DNA from: Paraperlucidibaca baekdonensis
GTDB lineage: Bacteria > Pseudomonadota > Gammaproteobacteria > Pseudomonadales > Moraxellaceae
Direction of reading: 5' to 3'
Length of the DNA stretch: 64,000 bases
Assembly (NCBI RefSeq): GCF_003387535.1
Contig: NZ_QUNR01000001.1
Location: 682,001-746,000, forward strand
Positions 57,385 to 64,000 of the stretch are shown in pieces; position 1 is the stretch's first letter; every line of letters begins with the position of its first letter. The notes under the pieces are model-generated. The model worked only from the letters and a program-made list of their open reading frames with translations. It was not told the DNA's origin and made no database searches. The translations under genes and the position numbers were made by a program.

Positions 57385-58098
57385 ATGGCGGCATTTTTCA
57401 TCACCGGCACCGACACCGATATTGGCAAAACCTATGTGGCGGTGGCGCTTTTACAGGCCGCACAAAATGCCGGTTATAGCTCGCTCGGGCTGAAGCCCAT
57501 TGCCGCCGGTTGCGAGCGCACGGCAGATGGCCTGCGCAATAGCGACGCCTTAGCGCTGATGCAGGCCAGCAGCGTTAAGCTCAGCTACGAGGAGGTCAAT
57601 GCCGTGGCCTTGCCCGCACCCTGCTCGCCGCACTTGGCCGCGAGCGAGGCCGGTCGGCGCATTACCATCAATCAGCTCGCGGGCTACTGCCGCGGCAGCT
57701 TGAGTCGGCGCGTCGACTTCGCCCTAATAGAAGGTGCCGGTGGCTGGCGCGTGCCGCTCAATGACCGCGAGATGCTCAGCGCCCTGCCAAAAGCCTTGGG
57801 CACGCCGGTGATTTTGGTGGTGGGCATGCGGCTAGGTGCGCTCAACGCGGCGTTTCTCAGCACCGAGGCGATTTTGAAAGATGGCCTGCGCTTGGTCGGC
57901 TGGGTTGCTAATGTCATCGACCCCGACATGCTCAAGCTCGAGGAGAATATCGACACGCTGAAACGCTGGCTGCCGGCACCGTGTTTGGGCGTATTGCCGT
58001 GGGCGCCGGAGGGCGATGCGTTAGATGCCGCGAGTCATCTGGATCTCAGTGCGTTGAGCCTAAAAGCGCGACCAAGCAGTCAGATATCGTCGAAATGA
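57385..58098 (+). CDS. bioD: Dethiobiotin synthetase
   Basis: A 237-residue ATP-dependent carboxylase closing the ureido ring. P-loop GTDTDIGKTY (~8-17), GLKPIAAGCE and LIEGAGGWRVPL are the family motifs. Last gene of the operon; bioA is not in this window. A stem-loop with a GAAA tetraloop follows within 6 nt of the stop. Confidence 0.97.
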   Translation: MAAFFITGTDTDIGKTYVAVALLQAAQNAGYSSLGLKPIAAGCERTADGLRNSDALALMQASSVKLSYEEVNAVALPAPCSPHLAASEAGRRITINQLAGYCRGSLSRRVDFALIEGAGGWRVPLNDREMLSALPKALGTPVILVVGMRLGALNAAFLSTEAILKDGLRLVGWVANVIDPDMLKLEENIDTLKRWLPAPCLGVLPWAPEGDALDAASHLDLSALSLKARPSSQISSK

Positions 58099-58103
58099 CC
58101 GCA

Positions 58104-58130
58104 GTTTGTCCTAGCGAAAGCGGGACAAGC
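58104..58130 (+). terminator. Stem-loop after bioD (possible terminator)
   Basis: An 8-bp stem (one G-U pair) from 58104-58111 to 58123-58130, with an inner GC-GAAA-GC tetraloop. It starts 6 nt after the bioD stop. There is no T-run, so it may stabilise the 3' end rather than act as an intrinsic terminator. Confidence 0.5.
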
Positions 58131-58342
58131 TAATGGCTACACTCAACATTCAATTACTACAGTGAATGACATAACCGTGAATGGTCGGTCACATTTCGCA
58201 CTGTGTCATTGTCGGTTTCTTCACTACACTGTGGCTATCACAGATCCGAGCCAGCGTGGTTTTATGCGCGATACATCGCTCCAGTGTCTGTCTACGAACC
58301 CAACGCTGCGCATGGTGTGCAGCATTTAGCGAGGATTTACTC

Positions 58343-60130
58343 ATGGCATTTCAATATAAAGCGCCGCTGCGCGACATGCAGTTTGTCATGCACGATGTGC
58401 TGGGCTTAGAACAATTCTATGCCGGCCTGCCGAAATTCAGCGACACCAATCGCGAACTCATCGACAGCATCGTTGAAGCGGGTGCACAGTTCTGCGAAGG
58501 CGAGCTGGCCCCCATCAACCGCTCGGGCGACGAAGAAGGCTGTCATTTCGACAATGGCGTGGTGACCACACCAAAAGGCTTCAAAGAAGCTTATGCCAAA
58601 TACGTCGAGCTTGGCTTTGGTTCGTTGGCGGCCGAAGAAGGCCACGGTGGTCAAGGCTTGCCGCCCACCATCGGTATCGCCATGAGCGAGATGATGGGTA
58701 CCGCGAACTGGTCGTTTGGCATGTATCCGGGCTTATCACACGGTGCTATCAATACCGTGGAAGCGCACGGCACACCCGAGCAAAAAGAGACGTATCTGAC
58801 CAAGCTAGTATCGGGCGAATGGACGGGCACCATGTGCTTGACTGAATCGCACGCTGGTTCCGACTTGGGCACTATCCGTACTAAAGCTGAACCCAATGCT
58901 GATGGCAGCTACAGCGTGACCGGCACGAAGATTTTTATCTCCGCGGGTGAACACGACTTGTCGGAAAATATCGTACACATTGTGCTCGCACGTCTCCCCG
59001 ATGCCCCGAAAGGCACCAAAGGTATTTCGCTGTTCATCGTGCCGAAATTCATGCCCGATGGCTCGCGCAACACCGTGGCTTGCGGCTCGATCGAGCACAA
59101 AATGGGTATCAAAGCGTCAGCTACCTGCGTGATGAATTTTGATGGCGCTAAAGGTTTCTTGATTGGTCCACCCAACCGTGGTCTAAACTGCATGTTCACC
59201 TTCATGAACGTGGCGCGTATCGGCACCGCGGTGCAAGGTTTGGCGGCTGCTGAAGGCTCATTCCAAGGCGCTTTAGAGTACGCTCGAGATCGTCTGGCCA
59301 TGCGTGCGTTGACCGGCCCGGTGGCTCCTGAGAAAGAAGCCGATCCCATCATCGTGCATCCTGCCGTGCGCCAAATGCTGCTGACGCAAAAAGCGTTTGC
59401 CGAAGGCGGTCGTCTGCTTTGCTACTGGCTGTCGACACAAACCGATTTGCTCAATGGCTCCGATGATGAAGCGGCGAAAAAGCAAGCCGACGAACTCATG
59501 TCGTTCTTGACGCCAATCGCCAAAGCCTTCTTGACCGAGACCGGCTATGAAGCCGCTAACCACGGTGTGCAGGTTTATGGCGGCCATGGTTTCGTACGCG
59601 AATGGGGTATGGAGCAAATTGTTCGCGATACGCGCATTGCCTTGCTCTATGAGGGCACCACCGAAATCCAAGCGTTGGATTTATTGGGCCGTAAAGTGCT
59701 ACAAACTCAAGGCGCCATGCTGCGTAACTTCACGAAGATCGTGCACAAGTTTTGCGAAGCCAACAAAGATAACGCCGACATGGCGCAGTTCATTGAACCA
59801 TTGGCCGCAGTAAATAAAGAGTGGGGCGATCTGACCATGAAGATCGGCATGAAAGCTATGCAAAATCCCAACGAAGCCGGTGCAGCTGCCGTCGATTACA
59901 TGATGTATTCGGGCTATGCCACCTTGGCTTATCTGTGGGCTTGGATGGCTCAGGTCGCGCAGGCGAAAATCGCTTCAGGCGAGGGTGATGCGGCTTTCTA
60001 CCAAGCCAAAATCAAAACCGCGCAGTTCTATTTCCAAAAGTTGTTGCCACGCACCAAATCGCATGCCGCAGTGATTGAAAATGGTGGCGATGTGCTGATG
60101 CAAATGGAAGCTGAAGCCTTTGCTTTCTAA
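58343..60130 (+). CDS. Acyl-CoA dehydrogenase (first copy)
   Basis: A 595-residue flavoenzyme of the long acyl-CoA dehydrogenase group with N-terminal and C-terminal extensions (DmdC/FadE5-like). The FAD/substrate region is MCLTESHAGSDLGTIRTKA, followed by TGTKIFIS; the likely catalytic Glu is in LLYEGTTEIQALDLLGRK. It oxidises acyl-CoA at the alpha-beta bond. ATG 58343 has GAGGA 7 nt before it; the open frame upstream to 58181 is not family-like. A paralogue follows. Low-G+C codon choice suggests strong expression. Confidence 0.93.
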   Translation: MAFQYKAPLRDMQFVMHDVLGLEQFYAGLPKFSDTNRELIDSIVEAGAQFCEGELAPINRSGDEEGCHFDNGVVTTPKGFKEAYAKYVELGFGSLAAEEGHGGQGLPPTIGIAMSEMMGTANWSFGMYPGLSHGAINTVEAHGTPEQKETYLTKLVSGEWTGTMCLTESHAGSDLGTIRTKAEPNADGSYSVTGTKIFISAGEHDLSENIVHIVLARLPDAPKGTKGISLFIVPKFMPDGSRNTVACGSIEHKMGIKASATCVMNFDGAKGFLIGPPNRGLNCMFTFMNVARIGTAVQGLAAAEGSFQGALEYARDRLAMRALTGPVAPEKEADPIIVHPAVRQMLLTQKAFAEGGRLLCYWLSTQTDLLNGSDDEAAKKQADELMSFLTPIAKAFLTETGYEAANHGVQVYGGHGFVREWGMEQIVRDTRIALLYEGTTEIQALDLLGRKVLQTQGAMLRNFTKIVHKFCEANKDNADMAQFIEPLAAVNKEWGDLTMKIGMKAMQNPNEAGAAAVDYMMYSGYATLAYLWAWMAQVAQAKIASGEGDAAFYQAKIKTAQFYFQKLLPRTKSHAAVIENGGDVLMQMEAEAFAF

Positions 60131-60158
60131 AGCGTCTGTGCTGTTGTAAGTGAACGAG

Positions 60159-60180
60159 AGCCCGCGCATGCGGGCTTTTG
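60159..60180 (+). terminator. Rho-independent terminator between the dehydrogenases
   Basis: Stem AGCCCGC / GCGGGCT (7 bp, GCAT loop) followed by TTTTG, 29 bp after the first dehydrogenase stop. It should separate, at least partly, expression of the two paralogues. Confidence 0.8.
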
Positions 60181-60232
60181 TCCCTGTGTTGATGCGCGTT
60201 TTGCATCACTGACATGATTGAAGGAATACCTC

Positions 60233-62011
60233 ATGCCTGTATTTAAAGCCCCCCTGCGCGATATGCGTTTTGTTCTCGATGATGTGTTTCAAGCCACCGA
60301 TTTGTGGGCGCGCCTGCCAGCCTTGGCCGATGTTGTTGACCGCGATACCGTCGATGCCATTCTAGAAGAAGCCGCTAAGTTCAATGAAAACGTGGTGTTC
60401 CCGCTCAATCGCAGTGGCGATGAAGAGGGCGCCGTGTTTAACGCGGGTGAGGTCACCACACCGGCCGGCTTCAAAGATGCTTTCACGCAATACGGCGAGG
60501 GCGGTTGGATCGGTCTCGGTGCTGACCCGCGCTGGGGCGGCCAAGGCATGCCGAAAATGGTCACGGTAATGACCGAAGAAATTCTCTTTGGCGCCAACCC
60601 ATCTTTTGCGCTTTACCCTTTGCTGGGCATTGGTGCGGCACTATCGATGTCGCAACACGCCAGCGATGAGCTCAACGAACGCTATTTGCCGAAAATCTAT
60701 AGCGGCGAATGGTCCGGCACCATGTGCTTGACCGAGCCACATGCCGGTACCGATTTGGGCATCATCAAAACCAAAGCGGTGCCACAGGCCGATGGCTCCT
60801 ATGAGCTGACCGGCACGAAGATTTTCATCACCGGCGGCGAGCACGACCTCGCCAGCAATATCATCCACTTGGTGCTTGCTAAGCTGCCTGATGCACCAGC
60901 TGGCTCAAAAGGTATTTCGCTGTTTGTGGTACCGAAATTTTTGGTCAATGAAGACGGCAGCGTTGGTGCGCGCAACCCGGTATCGGCCGGCAATATCGAG
61001 CACAAAATGGGCATCAAAGGCTCGGCCACCTGCGTGATGAACTTCGACGCCGCCAAAGGCTGGCTCGTGGGTGAGATCAACCAAGGCCTGGCCGCCATGT
61101 TTGTCATGATGAACTACGAGCGTTTGTCGATGGGCTTGCAGGGCATTGGCGCTTCGGAAGTGGCCTACCAAAATGCCGCCGCTTACGCCAAAGACCGTTT
61201 GCAAGGCCGCTCGGCCAAAGGCGCGGCGCAGCCCGAAAAAGCCGCCGATAGCTTACTGGTGCATCCTGATGTGCGTCGTATGTTGCTCAATGTGCGCGCG
61301 CACAACGAAGCCGGCCGTTGCTTCGCCATGTACGTCTCGAAATACCTAGACCTTGCCAAATACAGCGATGACGCCGATGAGCGCGCGCAAGCCGCCGACC
61401 GCGTGGCCTTGATGACGCCGGTGGCGAAAGCCTTCCTCACCGACAAAGCCTTTGAAGCCTGTGTGGAAGCCCAGCAAGTCTTTGGCGGTCACGGTTATGT
61501 GCGCGAATGGGGCATGGAGCAGCTGGTCCGCGACACTCGCATTGCGCAAATCTATGAAGGCACCAATGGCGTGCAAGCCCAGGATTTGGTTGGCCGCAAA
61601 CTCGTGAAAAATCGCGGCGCCTATGTGCACAACTATGTCACTGAAGTGCGTGAGCTCATTGCTCGCGTGCAGGGTGACAGCGCGCTGGCCAGTGCTGCGC
61701 AAGCCACCGCCGCTGCCGCCGATGCCATTGCTCAAGCTACCGATGATTTGGTTGCCGCGAGCGCGCAAGATGCCGATGAAATCAATGCCGCCGCAGTCGA
61801 CTTCCTGCATGCCTTTGGCCTGTTTACTTACGCCCACATGTGGCTGCTGATGCTGCAAGCGGCGCAAGGGAAAGACGGTGATTTCTACGCCGACAAACGT
61901 CGCGTGGCCGGCTTTTTCTTTAGCCGAATGTTACCGGAGCTCGACATGCGCCTCGCATTTATTCGCGGTGGCGCCGCACCATTGATGGCGTTGAGTGCTG
62001 AGGGCTTCTAA
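60233..62011 (+). CDS. Acyl-CoA dehydrogenase (second copy)
   Basis: A 592-residue paralogue of the preceding enzyme. Its start MPVFKAPLRDMRFVLDD parallels the first copy's FQYKAPLRDMQFVMHD. Conserved: MCLTEPHAGTDLGIIKTKA, TGTKIFITGGEHDLASN and the catalytic-Glu segment IYEGTNGVQAQDLVGRK. The middle of the C-terminal region (~490-520) is Ala-rich and diverges. AAGGAA precedes ATG 60233. The open frame continues 15 nt upstream, but the extra residues are outside the family start. Confidence 0.93.
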   Translation: MPVFKAPLRDMRFVLDDVFQATDLWARLPALADVVDRDTVDAILEEAAKFNENVVFPLNRSGDEEGAVFNAGEVTTPAGFKDAFTQYGEGGWIGLGADPRWGGQGMPKMVTVMTEEILFGANPSFALYPLLGIGAALSMSQHASDELNERYLPKIYSGEWSGTMCLTEPHAGTDLGIIKTKAVPQADGSYELTGTKIFITGGEHDLASNIIHLVLAKLPDAPAGSKGISLFVVPKFLVNEDGSVGARNPVSAGNIEHKMGIKGSATCVMNFDAAKGWLVGEINQGLAAMFVMMNYERLSMGLQGIGASEVAYQNAAAYAKDRLQGRSAKGAAQPEKAADSLLVHPDVRRMLLNVRAHNEAGRCFAMYVSKYLDLAKYSDDADERAQAADRVALMTPVAKAFLTDKAFEACVEAQQVFGGHGYVREWGMEQLVRDTRIAQIYEGTNGVQAQDLVGRKLVKNRGAYVHNYVTEVRELIARVQGDSALASAAQATAAAADAIAQATDDLVAASAQDADEINAAAVDFLHAFGLFTYAHMWLLMLQAAQGKDGDFYADKRRVAGFFFSRMLPELDMRLAFIRGGAAPLMALSAEGF

Positions 62012-62016
62012 ACGGC

Positions 62017-62033
62017 TGGCTACTTTTTAGCCA
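62017..62033 (+). terminator. Weak hairpin after the second dehydrogenase
   Basis: TGGCTA-CTTTT-TAGCCA, a perfect 6-bp stem 6 nt after the stop codon, without a T-run following the stem. Possible weak terminator; the rest of the 114-bp gap to the next gene shows nothing recognisable. Confidence 0.4.
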
Positions 62034-62125
62034 CTGTTTCGCCACAAAACAGCCATGCTTGGCGCTAGCTAAGCCTTCCTCGTTGTGCCAGCCTGAGACT
62101 AGGTCGGCCTCGGGGAGGGGCAGTC

Positions 62126-63115
62126 ATGTGTCGCAAATACCTAGCCGTCGTGCTGCTTGCCCTATGCACGCCACTCATGGCATCAGATTTCTCACCAACT
62201 GCTGAGCCGTGTATTGCCCGCGATAATGCTGGCGATTTACTCGGCTGGGCAGACTATCCGCATTGTTTAATCGAGTTGCGCGCGCAATCCAGCGTGCGTT
62301 GGTTCGATGAATGGCTCGGCCATCCTGAACTCGATGACAACGCCTCGGTTGCCCTGCGTGCGGTGTCTGAGTTTATTATCGATGACCATGGCGACCTCAC
62401 CGCGTCCTTGCGTCTGCGCGCTCAAGTAGCCCTGCCGCGCATCAATAAACGCCTATCGCTGATTCTGGAAGATGAAAGCCGTGAGTCTGGCACGCTGCGC
62501 AGCATTCCCAGCGTTAATGAGTCTGCACTAGCCCTGCGCTGGTTGGTGCTAAATCTAGAGCGTATGCGCATTGAGACTGATGCCGGCGTGCGCTCAGGCC
62601 CAGACCTGTTTGTGCGCGGGCGCTTTGCCAACTCGGTGGCGCTCAGTGCCGATGATCAGCTGCGCGTTGCGCAAAGCCTACGGTATGGCGCGAAAGAAAG
62701 ACTGCGCGCCATCAATACCATTGACTACAGTCATGCCTTGCAAAATGACAGTGTCTTTACGCTGTATCATCAACTCGACTACCAGCAAGACAATCAAGAC
62801 GACGGTGCATTTTGGTCGCGTGGCGCGGTGTTCGGTCGCGCGCTGAGCGCCAATAGCAGCGCGGCCATTGGCGCCGCGCAGGAGGGTGTGAGTGATGCAT
62901 GGCAGGAGCGTTCGCGCTATGTTTGGCTGCGCTATCGGCAGCAGTTTTTACGGGACTGGCTATTTTATGAAATCGAGCCACGCCTGACGCAGACGCGTGC
63001 CCGCGATTGGGATACGCTACCGTCTTTTACCTTGCGCCTTGAGGTGCACTTTGGCCATCAGCGCCGCGAAAAGCCTGCGCGTGTGGCATTTTTTCCTGAT
63101 CAAGATGAGCGGTAA
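62126..63115 (+). CDS. Hypothetical secreted protein, possible outer-membrane barrel
   Basis: A 329-residue protein with a signal peptide (CRKYLAVVLLALCTPLMAS, cut near residue 19). Beyond a short Cys-containing start, the chain alternates polar/hydrophobic strands with many Arg residues (ASLRLRAQVALPRINKRLSLILEDESRES) and ends with FYEIEPRLTQTRARDWDTLPSFTLRLEVHFG. That end pattern resembles uncharacterised beta-barrel proteins, but I cannot name a family. The stop overlaps the next start (TAATG), so the two genes are coupled. Confidence 0.65.
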   Translation: MCRKYLAVVLLALCTPLMASDFSPTAEPCIARDNAGDLLGWADYPHCLIELRAQSSVRWFDEWLGHPELDDNASVALRAVSEFIIDDHGDLTASLRLRAQVALPRINKRLSLILEDESRESGTLRSIPSVNESALALRWLVLNLERMRIETDAGVRSGPDLFVRGRFANSVALSADDQLRVAQSLRYGAKERLRAINTIDYSHALQNDSVFTLYHQLDYQQDNQDDGAFWSRGAVFGRALSANSSAAIGAAQEGVSDAWQERSRYVWLRYRQQFLRDWLFYEIEPRLTQTRARDWDTLPSFTLRLEVHFGHQRREKPARVAFFPDQDER

Positions 63116-64000
63116 TGACAACACTTCCCGCCAAGCAGCCGCATTGGCTAGGTGGCTTCGATGAGCATGTGCGTTGGGGCCTAAATGGCGACAGCGCTTA
63201 TTGGCTGCAACACGACACGGTCATGCACCCACTGCGCCGCCACGCTCAGCGGCGTGTGGCCATGGCGCTATTTTCCCGCCACGATGGCCCGCGTTTGCAC
63301 ACATTGCACGATGAGTATGCCTTAGGCGCTGCCGATTTAGCGCGCTGGCGTGAGCGCGGCGACTGGGCGGCAGTCGAGCATACGTGGCCGTCGGGCAGCT
63401 TCTTAAGCGAGCGTGATGGCCTGCTGCGCGCGCGCTTTTTCGGCGCCAATGGCCAGGCCCAAATCAGCAGTCAAGCGCTGTCATTGCCCGAGCATCGCGT
63501 CACCTTGCGCAGTCCATTGGGCGCGCTCAAGGCTCAACCACATTGCCGCGATGGCCTCTGGCAGTTCACTCCGCCCGCGCGCCTCGGCCAAGCAGCGATG
63601 ACACTCGACGGTCGCAGCGACGGCGGCCAATGGCAGTGCTATAGCCGCCTCGCCGCCATGGGCAGCGCCCAGCTACAGTGCGTGAGTTTTGCTGGCCAAA
63701 CCAAGGCCAATGTGCTGGCCATGGGGCAGTGGCTGGCGCCGGCGCTGGGTCGTCGCGCGCCGTTGACCATTGCGCAGGCACAAGTCAGTGTCGGCGGCCG
63801 ACAGTATTGCTTCGATCGCTGGCTGCCCAATGCCACTACCGATGCGCCGGAGTTTGGTGATTACCGCTGGCTGGCGACGCTCGTCAACGATGAGTTTCGC
63901 CTGCACATTCATGCCGATGGCGGCAATCCGCGCATCACGCCGTGGTTGGCTCTGCCCGACACGCGCAATCGCTGGCTGGCGCGGACCTTGCGCGTCACCC
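63115..64000 (+). CDS. Hypothetical protein, truncated by window end
   Basis: An open frame from ATG 63115 running to the window edge without a stop (at least 295 codons). Start MTTLPAKQPHWLGGFDEHVRWGLNGDSAYWLQHD; rich in Trp, His and Arg with repeated short strands (WQCYSRLAAMGSAQLQC, FGDYRWLATLVNDEFRLHIHADGG). No signal peptide or membrane segment is evident in the visible part. Family not recognised. Coupled by a 1-nt overlap to the preceding secreted protein, so they may act together. Confidence 0.7.
   Translation, partial: MTTLPAKQPHWLGGFDEHVRWGLNGDSAYWLQHDTVMHPLRRHAQRRVAMALFSRHDGPRLHTLHDEYALGAADLARWRERGDWAAVEHTWPSGSFLSERDGLLRARFFGANGQAQISSQALSLPEHRVTLRSPLGALKAQPHCRDGLWQFTPPARLGQAAMTLDGRSDGGQWQCYSRLAAMGSAQLQCVSFAGQTKANVLAMGQWLAPALGRRAPLTIAQAQVSVGGRQYCFDRWLPNATTDAPEFGDYRWLATLVNDEFRLHIHADGGNPRITPWLALPDTRNRWLARTLRVT

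Noticed and set aside
58181-58342. 54-residue N-terminal extension of the first acyl-CoA dehydrogenase
   Set aside because: It has an unusual Cys/Ser/Arg mix, matches nothing in the paralogue and lies before a good ribosome-binding site at the 58343 start. The gap otherwise holds only the bioD stem-loop.

Overview
The window looks like chromosomal core DNA from a gammaproteobacterium. It is G+C-rich by eye and densely packed, with many 1-17 nt gene overlaps. The order of the two large housekeeping clusters, the bioB-F-H-C-D biotin operon next to comF, the CrbS/CrbR acetate-switch proteins and a DcaP-like porin all fit the Pseudomonadales/Oceanospirillales side of the class. I cannot name the genus. 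I found no rRNA or tRNA gene, CRISPR array, insertion sequence, prophage or pseudogene.

Layout. 1-6.9 kb: two DUF4442 hotdog proteins flanking yajQ, a glyoxalase-II-like hydrolase, an isolated lipA with an unknown partner, sthA, a BASS-family transporter and a PH-like membrane protein. 7-16.8 kb: acetate uptake and activation, with a DcaP-like porin divergent from acs, then crbR, then (opposite strand) the sensor kinase crbS followed by a FAD oxidoreductase/methyltransferase pair. 16.9-33.1 kb: the leuS-lptE-holA ... proA-nadD-rsfS-rlmH-mrdA-rodA-mltB ... dacA-ybeD-lipB cluster, read on the minus strand. Insertions within it are a thioesterase, a divergent NlpE/META lipoprotein and a crotonase; rlpA is absent and lipA lies elsewhere. 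33.2-41 kb: a YdcF protein, a small membrane protein, a fully overlapping five-gene operon for an ABC-type tripartite exporter, and a CobW-type GTPase. 41-49.4 kb: lnt-corC-ybeY-phoH and miaB, separated by a plus-strand block (hydrolase, SpoU methylase, Ca/Na antiporter). 49.5-53.4 kb: a SCO1-PCuAC-MBL copper/redox operon, corA and comF. 53.4-58.1 kb: bioBFHCD. 58.3-62 kb: two paralogous acyl-CoA dehydrogenases. 62.1 kb to the end: two coupled genes of unknown function, the second cut by the window edge.

How the genes work together. Several modules bear on acetate and fatty-acid metabolism: acs with CrbS/R, the porin, the crotonase, thioesterases and the acyl-CoA dehydrogenases. LipB (lipoate) and bioBFHCD (biotin) supply cofactors for acyl carriers. 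The rest is envelope and translation housekeeping: cell elongation (RodA, PBP2, MltB, DacA), lipopolysaccharide and lipoprotein maturation (LptE, Lnt), tRNA/rRNA modification (MiaB, RlmH, YbeY, SpoU) and cytochrome-oxidase copper delivery.

I see no clearly new defence or mobile system. The least explained parts are the oxidoreductase/methyltransferase pair behind crbS, the orphan behind lipA, the NlpE/META fusion, and the unknown pair at the right edge.
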